Shown: piece after piece, positions 33,665 through 44,108 of the stretch | Layout: each line of letters starts with the position of its first letter | How positions within the stretch are numbered: position 1 is the stretch's first letter | Assembly (NCBI RefSeq): GCF_008831285.2 | Contig: NC_045143.1 | Coordinates: 22,692,302 to 22,756,301, forward strand | DNA: 64,000 bases | Direction: 5' to 3' | Origin: Nymphaea colorata | Lineage: Eukaryota; Streptophyta; Magnoliopsida; Nymphaeales; Nymphaeaceae | Program-made: the position numbers and the translations under genes | The notes under the pieces: model-generated | Database searches by the model: none | What the model was told of the DNA's origin: nothing | The model's input: the letters and a program-made list of their open reading frames with translations, nothing else

Positions 33665-33811
33665 TTATAAACCCTAAACCCAAACCCCTAAACCCAAAAC
33701 CCAAAACCCTAAAATCCCAAAACCCTAAACCAAAAACCCTAAATCCTAAACCCTAAACCCAAAGCCGCTAAAAGCCTAAACCCTGTACCCTTAAGCCTAA
33801 ACCCTAACCCC
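33665..33811. repeat. Degenerate telomere-like repeats, block C, ending in a C run
   Basis: CCCTAAA/CCAAAAC-type units. They end in a run of 13-14 C at the junction with the second copy of the ~580-bp unit, mirroring block A before copy 1. Confidence 0.87.
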
Positions 33812-34393
33812 CCCCCCCCCTCCTTATGGTCAAAATGGAAATCGGAAGGGGTGGGGTGGTTGGAGGGGTTTCTTTCATGGTTTGGTCTGACGAGCATCAA
33901 TGATAGGTTCATCTTGGACTAGCAAGAAGAGAAGAACAAACATCCACTCAGGTTTCCACTAATGCTTGTCAGAAATTCGAAGGAACCAATGAATTATATA
34001 TTCTAGCTTTGTTTCCACTCCTCTAGCCAACTTAAAACCATTATAATCAAATGGATAAGAAGGCCGATAATGCATGCATGATTTGAACAATCCTTCGCTC
34101 TATTTCAAAATATATGCCCACCAACCTTCCATACTTAGTTTTACTGTATAAATAGTATGGATGCATCAAGGTAAGCTACGACAACTAACAGATATGGGGA
34201 CCCGAGACATTTAAAATGAAGGTGTGCAACTGCCCCTCTATGACCCCCTTGATGTAAATCAACCCTACATGGGTGTTAACAACTAGGCAGTAAGGCAGTT
34301 CATATCAAAGGGGTCAATGTTTTGAATTTCATAGTCACTATTATGTTTTGGTGCATTACTCCAGCTACCTTTTTGGATGTCAATTTTTCTTCA
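33812..34393. repeat. ~580-bp unit, copy 2
   Basis: It matches 30601-31181 end to end: CTCCTTATGGTCAAAATGG, GAGCATCAATGATAGGTTCA, CCCGAGACATTTAAAATGAA and TTTTTGGATGTCAATTTTTC are shared or nearly so. Both copies are preceded and followed by telomere-like repeats. Confidence 0.85.
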
Positions 34394-34464
34394 AAACCCT
34401 AAATCCTAAAACCATAAAACCCTAAACCCCAAACTTTAAACACTAGAACCCTAAATCCCTAAAT
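34394..34464. repeat. Degenerate telomere-like repeats, block D
   Basis: A short run of CCCTAAA/CCATAAA units. It starts at the same point of the flanking unit as block B does, then gives way to the tandem array of the LTR region. Confidence 0.82.
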
Positions 34465-34465
34465 A

Positions 34466-35105
34466 AAGATTGAGAGCTATCTCATATCGCCATGAGCAAA
34501 TGAGAAAGAGATAGAATAGGAGAAGCTAAACAAATTATATTTAAGAAATGAGACAACATGATTCAAACATAAAATGAAATATCACTTCACATTCTCATGC
34601 TCCCATTGCACTTAAGAATAGCCTCTTGACTCTAAAATAGAGGTTTTAGAGCTATCTCGTATGGCCATGGGGAGATGAAGAAGGGAGAAAATAAGACAAC
34701 AACAATAAGACTATATTCAAGAAAAGAAATAACAACAAAAACAAGAATATATTCATGAAGAGAAAGACAACAACAAGATATATATTCAAGAAAAGAAAGA
34801 ACATGATTTAATCATAAAATAAAATATCATCTAATCTTCTCATGCTCCCGGTGTACTCGAGCATAACCTCTTGTCTCTAAAATAGAGAGTGAGAGTCATC
34901 TCATATGGTCAAGAGAAGATGAAGAAAAGAGGCAAGAAAGTAACAAGAACAAGCTATATTCAAGAAAGAACATTATTTAATCATAAAATGAAAGATTACT
35001 TCACATTCTCATGCTCTCGGTGCACCTAAGAATAACTTCTTGACTCTAAAATAGAGATTTGAATGCTATCTTGTATAGCCATGGGGAGATGAAAAAGGGA
35101 AGAAA
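34466..35105. repeat. Tandem array, about four copies of a 175-240-bp unit
   Basis: Units begin with variants of GAGAGCTATCTCATATCGCC near 34468, 34648, 34889 and 35063. They share CACTTCACATTCTCATGCTC and CTTGACTCTAAAATAGAGAT. The third unit is longer owing to an AACAACAA-rich insertion. The array lies in the downstream (R/U5) side of the minus-strand Tat-lineage LTR. Confidence 0.75.
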
Positions 35106-36217
35106 CAAGGGAAAGAAAGGGGAGGGATGATGATTACATACCTCTAATGAAAATGACTTTTGGAAAAATGAACACCTTAGCTTGGAATAATCCTAGATCC
35201 CCTTTGAGTAAAGCTTCAAGAGGGTTGTAGCTCGCTCCAAGTTGGAGAAGATTAGAGAAAGAAGAAGAGAGAGGAAGAGAAAGAGCTGAAGAAAAACTCT
35301 AAGTCTTCAAGTGAGAATACTCTAGAGTTTCTTCAATGACTAGCTCATGCCCAAGAGGGGGGGGTTGTGAGGGTATTTATAGAGAGTTTTGGAGTCAAAA
35401 CTCAAAATTTATTTTTTTTGAATTTCACATAATTTTGAATTATTTTCAATTTTTTTCCAAAAAAAAAGGTTTTGACTAAGTGGGATTTTCCATTAGCCCT
35501 ACAAATACCCTTTTGGGGTGTGGTCATGGCTAATACCCACCTAAAAAAATTAAAAACTGACCCACAAGAGCCGATTTTGAAAGAAGAAGGGGCAGGCCCC
35601 CACTCCGGCACTATTGCATCACACAACAGCGCCCGCCGCGCAAGGCGCTGCCATGCACTGCAGCGATCGCATTTTGCAATCTTTAAAACGCATGCGATAT
35701 GCATGAGGTTGCGAGCGTGCTCGCGCACGGGACGCGCGATCGCGTGTGCCGCGCAATCGCGTGTGTCGCGCGATCGTGTGTCTCACGCGATTGCGCGTCG
35801 CGCAATGGGTGATGGTTTTTCTTTTAAATCAAATAAAATTTAATAGAATCTAATAAAATAAATATAAAATATTGTTTAAACATTCACTTTTTTATTTAAA
35901 ATATGTAGAAGAAAAGTTCTTTGTTAAAAAATGGGCGGTCGACTTCATTTTGAGCGGCTTCGAACTCTCTCCAAATCTGATTTTGGTTTAATTAGTTGTC
36001 GACTCGTTCGAGCATGCAACTTGGGTTTAAAAACACGTTTTAGTGTGAGAAATGAGTTTTTAAAACAATGGAAAGGTCTGTGCACGCGCGATGCTTAAAT
36101 TTTGTCGTTTCGAACGCGATTCAAATTTTGGATCTGAAATGCTCGATTTGGATCTAAACTTGGGTTTTGTATCTAATTTGGATCTTCAAAAATTTTGAAA
36201 AAATTTGGGTGATTACA
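35106..36217 (-). repeat. 3' LTR of the minus-strand Tat-lineage element (left end uncertain)
   Basis: On the minus strand it starts TGTAATCACCCAAATTTTTT at 36217, just after the purine tract GGAGGGGCATA. Its first bases resemble the start of the LTR at 18935 (TGTTAACACCCCAAATTTTT). It has a GC-rich patch of CGCGATCGCG-type words at 35620-35810. Confidence 0.65.
35372..35386 (-). promoter_or_regulatory. Likely TATA box of the minus-strand LTR
   Basis: On the minus strand this reads CTCTATAAATACCC, a strong TATA motif. Transcription would start near 35345 and run into the tandem array. Confidence 0.5.
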
Positions 36218-36889
36218 TATGCCCCTCCTTGTTACTAGGCCGGTGCTAACCGTGCTTAGTGACAAAGATAAGCACCACAATTTTTTTCAAACAAAATATG
36301 TGCAAAGTGATGTTTCAGGCTTATCCCCTCACTTCAATGGTTGTTTGAGCTTAAATTGCGGGTTTAACCCTTTAGATGTATGGGTTTGCCAATATTGAGT
36401 TCAAGTTTAACCCCCCTGAAATGAGTTGCCTTGGCTAACATTGTAGGTTTGACCCCTTACCTACGTGTGTTGCCCTCATATTGCAGGTTTTACCCTTTAT
36501 CTGCATGGGTTGCTCCAAAAAGCCCTTGGCCAAATGTCCAAGTTGCGCTTGCTCCATAAGATTCCCTTGTCTAATGACATGGTTGAGCTAGCTTTAAAAA
36601 GCTCTGAACCTAGCGGCCAGATTGCACTTGATCAAATCTTTTAACTTAATCATTAAGTTGATTTGATTGGGATATGACCCTCTTCTTGATGGATAATGAT
36701 GATTGTGAAAGAAAGACACGTGTCACAAAAGCGATTCATAAAAAAAATACCCCAGTGTAATTGTCATGTTTTACGACTGGGAAGAAGCCAGATGGAATGG
36801 TAAATTGAATGTAAAAACATAAATATTTGACATTGTTTAGAAAATGAGTACAAGAGGACTAGGCATAGAATTTCTTGAGGTGAAGGCCA

Positions 36890-37850
36890 TTAATCAGTTG
36901 ATAAGAATTTCGGGGCAAGGCTTCCTTAATTACATATGGGCCTTCCTAGTTTGGTGACCACTTAACACGTGGCCATCCTCTGAGGTACACTGCAGATCAT
37001 AGGATTAAGTCATTCACCTTGAACTGTCTTTCGATAACTGACTTGGCAAACTGTCTAGCCACTCTTCAATGATAAGCTTCAGCGTGCTTAGCCGCTTTTA
37101 GCATTTTTCGTCTAGCAAATCGAGCTGCATTAGCCTTTTCTGCTGATATTGAGTTAGAGGAAGCTCTATGAGAGAAGCGAACTTCAAAGCGGGTTTCAAC
37201 ACATATAATGGTAGAACCACTTCCGTTCCATAGACTAACTCTGATAGAGTTGCATTTGTTGGAGTTCTTATAATGGTGCGATATGCCCATAGAGCATTAC
37301 ACATCTTTTCATGTCAGTCTTTCACAGTTTCTACTGTCTGTTCCAAGATGCGGATTAGGATCTTGTTGGTGGCCTCCGCTTACCCATTGCCTTGGGGGTA
37401 ATAAGGAGCTGAAAAATGATGCATGATACGGTACTTGCTGCACAATTGCCTCTTCTTTTCATTCTTGAAATAAGTCTCATTGTCAGATATCATGAGGGAC
37501 CCCGAATCTACAAAGAAAAATTTGTGAATGAATGATACTACATGATGTCCTTCCATTGTTCTGAGTGTGACGACTTCTACCCATTTGGTAAAATAGTCTA
37601 TTGCAGCAAAAAAATACTTATAGCCATTAGAAGCTGTAGGGGATATTGGTCGAACTACGTCAAATGCCCACATTGAAAATGGCCAAGGAGATGTCATAAA
37701 ATGCAAGTGAGAGGCTGGGGCATGGATCACTAAAGCATGCAGTTGACATTCTTTGCATCTTTTGACGAATTAGTGTCAATCTTTTTGCATAGTAGGTGAA
37801 TAATATTCTGCCTGAATTATCTGTTTGGTGAGGGTTTGGTAACAAACATG
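36890..37850 (-). pseudogene. Tat-lineage integrase, broken (minus strand)
   Basis: Pieces include QTDNSGRILFTYYAKRLTLI (zinc-binding end), IHAPASHLHFMTSPWPFSMW, AAIDYFTKWVEVVTLRTMEG and SAPYYPQGNG. After frame changes come ALWAYRTIIRTPTNATLSEL and LPLTQYQQKRLMQLDLLDEK. The catalytic core is recognisable but cut by stops and shifts between 37845, 37730 and 37304. The weak C-terminal part runs down to about 36890. Confidence 0.82.
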
Positions 37851-38063
37851 GCCCCCACAGTCTCCTTGATGTGATTCTACGATGACTTCCTTTGCCTCAT
37901 CTTCATCAAGGCACCGAGAGTATTCAGTACTAAATCCATGTCTTTATAGCACTCCTACGAGAATAAAGTATCTTATTGACATACGCTGAATTGCTTTCTG
38001 TTCATTTTTTGACATTCCAGTCGAGAATTCTCCACTTTCAATGTACCTTTTGATGTCATGGTA

Positions 38064-39050
38064 CTAAGGCGTATTCCCCTCTTGGATATGATGAACATGC
38101 ATCATTTTTTCAAAAGCAGGGTGTTCCAATCTTCCAATCTCAAAAGAACGGATTGCTTCATTGGTTTGAAAAGTGATGGTGGATCCTAGGCTCGCGAGGC
38201 CATCTGCAATAGGGTTACCTTCTCTCTTTTTGTGAGCTAGTTGTATTTCTTGAAATTGACAGATTAAGGAGGTAACGATCTTTTGATATGGTACCAACTT
38301 TTCGTCTTTGACTTGCCATTCTTTATTCACTTGGTTTATAATAAGCTGAGAGTCACCAAAGGCATGCACCTTTTTCACTTGAAAACTCAATAAAGAACGA
38401 AGTCCTTGTATGAGGGCTTCATATTCAGCCATGTTATGGGTACACGAAAGTCGAGTTTCAAAGAATATGGGATCATTTCATCTTCTGGAGTGATAAGTAG
38501 GATACCTATGTCTACTCCCATCACATTCCTGAATCCATCAAAGTACATGTTCCATATCAGAACTGTTTCCAATCTTAGTACTGGGGAAGTCTACTAACTG
38601 ATCCGCAATTGTTTGTCCTTTGATTGACTTCTAAGACACATATTTAAGATCATATTGCATCAACAGAACTTGCCATTTGGCGATGCGTCCATTAAGGAAT
38701 GACTATTCCAAGATGTATTTAAAAGGATTTAGCTTGGAGAGTATCTTGACCTCACAAGCTAACAAATAATGCCTCAGCTTATGATACATCCAAACCAATA
38801 CTAGACAAGTTTTTTCTATTGGAGAGTATTTCTTCTTATACTGGACAAAAGTTTTGCTAATATAATAAATTGCATGTTGGATGTGAATTCCTTCTTCATA
38901 TTGTGCCAAAAAGCAGCCACATGCTGACTCATTCACTGTGATGTAAAGTAGCAATGGTCTACCGAACACCAGGGGTTTTAGACTTGGTGGATTTAGAAGG
39001 TATTTCTTGATTTTTTTCAAACGACTATTGGCATTCAAAACCCCAATCAA
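38064..39050 (-). pseudogene. Tat-lineage dual RNase H, broken (minus strand)
   Basis: The first RNase H is at 39050-38703 (LLLYITVNESACGCFLAQYE, ISKTFVQYKKKYSPIEKTCL, LNPFKYILE). The second, archaeal-type RNase H is at 38572-38064 (WNMYFDGFRNVMGVDIGILL, then MAEYEALIQGLRSLLSFQVK, GDSQLIINQVNKEWQVKDEK). Frames change at about 38690 and 38440. It shares the same domain order as 15367-16500. Confidence 0.82.
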
Positions 39051-39239
39051 GCTTGATGTTTTTCCTCAACTGGTTGAATGGTTTGCATCTCATGGTTAGA
39101 TTGGAAATGAATAGTCTAATAGACTGGATTCACCCTTGCAAACTTCACAGTTCCTTGATATTGGTAGGTGGTGGCATATCGATGATAGCTTTAGCTTTGG
39201 TAAGATTCATTTCAATCCCCCTTTTACTGACCATAAAAC

Positions 39240-39900
39240 CTAAAAGTTTGCCTGATTCAACCACAAACATGATTTTTGAGGATTCAAACGAATATTGTAC
39301 TGTAAAAGTCTCTCGAGCACCTGGGCGAGGGTCTCAATGTAGTCTTCTTTTGTCTTAAATTTGATCAATATGTCATCGATATATGCATCCATGATTTTGT
39401 GTGTCTGGTCATGGAAGATTGCGGTCATGGCTCTTTGATAAGTCGCTTTAGCATTCTTCAACCCAAACGACATCACCTGTAACAGAAAGTGCCCCAGGGT
39501 GTAGTAAAAATGGTCTTAGGTTGATCCTTGACTGCTAATTTGATTTGGTTATATCCAGAATATCCATCCATGAAGGAAAACATGGCATGACCTGTAGTAC
39601 TGTCTACCAACAAATCAATATTTGAAAGTGGATAATCATCCTTCGGCATGGCTTTGTTCAAGTTTCGAAAGTCGATGCATAATCTGACTTTACCATTTTT
39701 CTTGGGGAGAACCACGATATTGACCAACCACTCAGGGTAATCGATGGAACAAATGGATTTTCCCCTTAGTAGGTCCTCTAATCCTTCTTTTATAGGCCCT
39801 TCTAGTCGCTTAACTTTTGCTTAACTGGTTTGCAACTATGATTTAAGGACAAACAATGTTCAACCAATTGGGGGTCTAATCCTGGCATATCTTCATAGGT
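39240..39900 (-). pseudogene. Tat-lineage reverse transcriptase, broken (minus strand)
   Basis: It has VNIVVLPKKNGKVRLCIDFR, NLNKAMPKDDYPLSNIDLLV and MFSFMDGYSGYNQIKLAVKD, then after a stop FGLKNAKATYQRAMTAIF and the catalytic AYIDDILIK. The polymerase motifs are readable over about 220 codons. The thumb region continues with a frame change near 39240. Confidence 0.85.
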
Positions 39901-40369
39901 ACCAGTTTGAAGGATTTTAAGATTCTCGTTGGTTCCAATATTAATTTCTTCAATTGGATCATTAACCAAAGACAAGAGATGTTCTTGTTTCTAAATCTGA
40001 GTGAATTCTAGTAATTCTGACTCAGGTATTTTCATAGATTCCAATTCACCAACTGTTTGTTTGACAAATGCTTTCTAAGGGGACTTCTGAGAGAAAAGGA
40101 GAAACCGACACATGTTGAGTTCTGACATCCTGTAAAGAAGAGGGTAAAGGAAAGAATTAGACGAAATTAAAATTGACAACAAAAGATTACTTGCATTGCA
40201 TATCAGAAAAAAGTTCTGAGTTCATAGAAGGGGATCCTCTCATGAAACTAGACAAAAAGATGTTTAAGATTACAAAATTCATGGGAGGATTAAAAACAAA
40301 GGTGAACACTACCAGCCCACAAGATCTTCTTCAAATTTCTTCATGATATCCCAGTCCCCTGGTATTCAT

Positions 40370-40908
40370 CTAAAAAGGGATACCAATCGGCTGCAAGATG
40401 CCATCTTTATTCTTCTTGAGGCCAGTTAATGGATGATAGCCACCTTTCAGAAGCAACTGAAATCCCTTAGGGTTTTTCATGAAATAAACATACAATGGGT
40501 GTTTTTGGTAACTTGCATGATTGCTTGAAATAGTATGGGCGCTCCTCGATGATTCGCCTATCTTCATTTTCTGCATCCATTCTTCCAAAGGTCTGTCCTA
40601 TGTTGTTCTTATGTTGGGTACATCCACTGAATCAATTGGCCTAGGAAGCATTGGTTGCACTAACCTTTTGGCCGGATCCTCAACACGTATGATGATGACT
40701 GATGGGCCAAAATTTCATTTGAGGCATTGATGAAGAGTGGATGGGATCCCTCGTACTTGGTAGATCCAAGGTCGTCCCAAGAGTAAGTTATATGATGGTG
40801 GTACATCCACCATATGGAATACAATGCAATGACCGTTGTTTTCAAGATCACGTTCACATCGAGGGTACCTTTGTTGTTCTTCTTTAATGTTTGCCTGGTG
40901 AACTTCAA
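40370..40908 (-). pseudogene. Tat-lineage protease end and linker, broken (minus strand)
   Basis: The piece at 40908-40660 (MKFTRQTLKKNNKGTLDVNV, SWDDLGSTKYEGSHPLFINA) corresponds to the late protease/linker segment. The piece at 40588-40370 (KHPLYVYFMKNPKGFQLLLK, GYHPLTGLKKNKDGILQPIG) matches the linker of the plus-strand element. Homology to the element stops near 40910. Confidence 0.62.
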
Positions 40909-41136
40909 ATTGGGGCTGCTATTGTACCTCTACTCCCACACTTCCTCTTTCTCTATCTCTCTACGTATGTTGTGTTCTTTGACTGCAGTTTCTTCTTTTT
41001 GAACATGGACGACTTTTGCTCTTTCTTGCTTGCTTTGCGGAATTCGTATGGGCGGTGCTATTTCTTATCTCATGGTTAGGTTTTTCTATGCGACGTCGTC
41101 CTTTTCTTCCTTTTCTTGCTACCAATTGTAGATTCT

Positions 41137-41288
41137 GGTGTGCGAGAGGAAGAAAGAGGGGGGAAGAAGGGACCCCATCTCTTCTGTCTTCTGCAACTAC
41201 CATTTTCCTTCTCGTGTGAGAGGAAGAAAGAGGGGGAAAGAGGGGACGCCATCTCTTCCGTTTGTCGTCTTCTTTCAAGAGAACTCTG
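41137..41288 (+). repeat. Tandem duplication of a ~76-bp unit in the pyruvate kinase 5' region
   Basis: GTGCGAGAGGAAGAAAGAGG (41137) and GTGTGAGAGGAAGAAAGAGG (41213) each begin a unit that continues with CCATCTCTTC and CGTCTTCT/TGTCTTCT. It lies just before the first Met of the pyruvate kinase relic. Confidence 0.75.
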
Positions 41289-41309
41289 GTCTGAAAACCA
41301 GCAGCAGGG

Positions 41310-41865
41310 ATGGCTGTAGTGTGTCAATGTCCTCAGATCTTCCTCCAGAAACCTGCCTGGATACCGCGAATTCATGTTCTTACCCAAGAGAATTATTGGG
41401 AGATCTGAAGTTTTTTGTGCTTTTTCTCGATCGGATTTGGTTGCGAAAGCTGGAATAGGGATTAGGATAAGGGCAGAGACTGTAGTAAAGTCCGCTGATG
41501 TGAGTTTGGGCCTGGAATTGGACGTGGTGGTGGAGAGGGAGGTGAAGTCTGCCGATGCGGGTTCGGGCCTAGAATTGGACGTGGTGGTGGAGAGGGAGAT
41601 GAAGGAGAAGGGTGTGCTCGGGGTGAGGAGGACCAAGCTCGTCTGCACAATCGGCCCGGCTTCTTGCTCATTTGATGCGCTAGAGAAGCTGGCCTTGAGG
41701 GGGATGAACGTTGCGAGGTTGAACATGAGCCATAACACGCAGATTGGCACCTTTACGTGATTCGGAAGGTGAAGAGGTTGAACGAAGAGAAAGAGTATTG
41801 TATCATCCAAAATGCTCAATCGATAGAATTTAAGTGGCAAGGAACCTTTTTGCTCCGTCAAAGGC
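41310..41865 (+). pseudogene. Plastidial pyruvate kinase 5' fragment, frameshifted
   Basis: It begins [20 protein letters not shown] (transit-peptide-like, no acidic residues). After a frame change near 41370 it reads [20 protein letters not shown], two copies of a 19-residue block, then [20 protein letters not shown] and [16 protein letters not shown], which is the conserved N-terminal beta-barrel start of pyruvate kinase. The [15 protein letters not shown] region before it is typical of the plastid alpha-type subunit. A second shift occurs after HNT, because [15 protein letters not shown] continues in another frame. The rest of the enzyme is absent. It would make pyruvate and ATP from PEP in plastids; here it is only a relic, next to the broken end of the minus-strand Tat element. 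Confidence 0.87.
41491..41604 (+). repeat. 57-bp in-frame tandem duplication inside the pyruvate kinase relic
   Basis: TCCGCTGATGTGAGTTTGGG... (41491-41547) and TCTGCCGATGCGGGTTCGGG... (41548-41604) are consecutive copies of 57 bp. They encode [19 protein letters not shown] and [19 protein letters not shown]. The length is a multiple of three. Confidence 0.88.
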
Positions 41866-43444
41866 CAGATGTTGGAGTTATTATTTTTTTCTTATTTTTT
41901 GGTTCTTGAGGAATTTTTTTTTTGTATGTTCCAAGTGTTCCAGCCGCATCCATGGAACTTGTGAAACAGAGCACTCTGTTTTGGAACAGAGAGTTCTATT
42001 ACACCCACCAATCTTCTGTCAAAATGTCAAACGGTGGATCGTAAAAACACCTTTTGATAGGTTTTCATTGTGAAACTATATTCTAATGGGACCTGAAATT
42101 GACCTGATTCGTGCAAGTTATCCGACATTTTATGATAGGTTAATCAATTTCAGTCCTCTTTGAAGCGAGTAAAAATTCAGTCCTCTTTAAAGTGAGTGAA
42201 AATGTAGACACATTCACACACATAAGAAACTGAGAAACTTGTTTCCAATCCATCAAACTAAGAAACAAATTTCAAGGAAATCAGACATCACACACAATTT
42301 CAAGGAAATCATATTTACATATGGCTTAAAAGTCATAAATCAGATTTGGATGGATTCGAATATAACTTAAAAGTCCGATTCGGATCGGATTTGGATATAA
42401 CTTAAAAGTTGGATTTGGATCGGATTCAGATATAACTTAAAATTCAGATTCAGATCGGATTCAGGTATAACTTAAAAATCAGATTCAGATAGGATTCCGA
42501 TGTAGATTTTAAAGTCAGATTTGGATATGGTATAAATTTTTTTCATCCGAATTTGAATCCTAATCCGAATCCGAATATATGAATATCCAAAAAATCAGAT
42601 ATGGTAACAGGTATATCTGATTCAAATTTGATCCATTGACACCCTTGCCGATGGTAGCTTAAAGACAACTAACCAGTACTTGATAAGACAAGTAAGAACG
42701 TGTTTAATTAAGCATAGTCAACCTGAGTGGGAAAGCAGACAAGCTTTCCACCTGGCAATTTTTTGTGAAGCTTAGAGAGGAGGTCCTCACAGCCATTGAG
42801 AGAAAGGTTCCTAGTAAACAGGAGAAGACCCAGGGAGATTACTGATGTGCCAACTCAGAATAATTGTAAGGCTACTCAAAAACTGCTTTGGACACTCGAG
42901 TTGATCCCATTTGCCATCAAGATCTTCTTGGGTCCTTGCTGGTCCATAAGGGGCAGATGCAGGAATCTAAAAATATAGAAGTTGGAAGTCCAAATGGCGA
43001 ATTTGACTCTGAAACACAATACTCAAAGTTAGGGTGCAAAGTCCAATACAAAGCGAGTGGAGGCAGCTTTGGTAATAAATCTCATAAAAGGAAAGCAAAT
43101 TATGGAAGCCAAATTTCCAACAAGAATGTTGTTTGCCATGTTATTGGGCATGAGTATGGAACCAATGACAACATAAAAAAAAATGGTCTGCTTCCAACTA
43201 GGAGATAATGATAAAGAATAATCTTTTATATGCAACTATGATGCAAAAATCTACTTTTTTGTGCTCTGCAATTGATGCTTGGAAGTGCACTGAACGACAG
43301 GTGTTATGCTAACCCTGACCAATGTCATGCTATGCAAGTTACGTACTTGGCAGTGGGCAGGGGCAAGGCTAAGCCATCATGCAACAATACCAATCTTGGC
43401 ACTTAGAGTTGCTTACTCCCATCAACTCCATGCTTTCTCAACCT
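41866..43444. other. No recognised gene; contains a 35-bp minisatellite
   Basis: A plus-strand frame at 42888-43208 (106 codons) has no motif I recognise and is preceded by stops. Apart from the minisatellite at 42330-42505 I see nothing that can be assigned. Confidence 0.5.
42330..42505. repeat. Minisatellite, about five copies of 35 bp
   Basis: The word TATAACTTAA recurs at a strict 35-bp spacing (the AACTTAA begins at 42364, 42399, 42434 and 42469). Between the copies lie variants of GATTCGGATCGGATTTGGA, built on a GGATTT/GGATTC hexamer. Confidence 0.85.
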
Positions 43445-43802
43445 AACGCCCTGTTTGGTTGCAGGGAAAGGGAAGGGAAGAGAAAGGGAAGGTAAAGGAA
43501 TGGAGTGGAATGGAAAGGAAAAGAAAGAGGTTATTAAAAAATCTGTTTGGATATAAAGGAAAGGATATGAAAGGAAAGACTAAAATCATGTTTGTTTGTA
43601 CTACATAAAGGAAATGAAAGGATAGAATTTATAATACTTTACAATAATACCCCTAATAGCCAAAATGTTTAAAAAAATAAGAGGTTTCAGAAAAGACACA
43701 ATCGAAAAAACAAAACCATAATGCCCACCCCACCTTGCTTGTGTGTTTCCCACCCCAATGATGCTTGGATCCTCTATTGTCCCAAAATGAAAGCCCTGGT
43801 AT

Positions 43803-43832
43803 AGAGAGAGAGAGAGGGAGAGAGGTCTTTGG

Positions 43833-43910
<78 letters not shown>
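43803..43910. repeat. Microsatellites: (GA)n, then (TC)n and (TA)n
   Basis: A GA run (43803-43823) precedes a TC run (43835-43864), which passes directly into a TA run (43865-43906). The GA and TC runs are complementary and could fold back. Confidence 0.92.
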
Positions 43911-43911
<1 letters not shown>

Positions 43912-44108
43912 TTGAGAGAGAGGTTTTAGCATGAGATAGTCACCAATAGCCATCAAAAACTTACATAAAAAGAGAGTGAAAACATCAGAACAATAGGGAA
44001 ATATCCTCTTAAGTAATAACTCTAGATCAATCAAACAATGTTGGTAAACAAAATAGTTGTCTAAAGACAAAAAAATGACATAGAAAAATAAAAAATAGCA
44101 TTCATGTC

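Larger units (their letters stand above)
34466..40910 (-). mobile_element. Second Tat-lineage Ty3/gypsy element, minus strand, truncated and decayed
   Basis: Reading on the minus strand: protease remnant (about 40908), linker, reverse transcriptase, dual RNase H, integrase (to about 36900), purine tract and 3' LTR starting TGTAATCACCC at 36217. The block order and motifs match the plus-strand element at 13.5-22.7 kb, but the sequences differ clearly, so it is another family of the same lineage. There is no gag or 5' LTR: the sequence passes into the pyruvate kinase relic soon after 40908. The left end of the LTR is not defined; I place it at the start of the tandem array. Confidence 0.78.

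Noticed and set aside
34466-35105. Regularly repeated units considered as a CRISPR array
   Set aside because: The units are 175-240 bp, diverged and contiguous without unique spacers, and the DNA is from a plant nucleus.
41016-41278. Frames on both strands upstream of the pyruvate kinase relic (Ser/Arg/Lys-rich)
   Set aside because: They fall in the duplicated purine-rich 5' region of the relic and have no motif.
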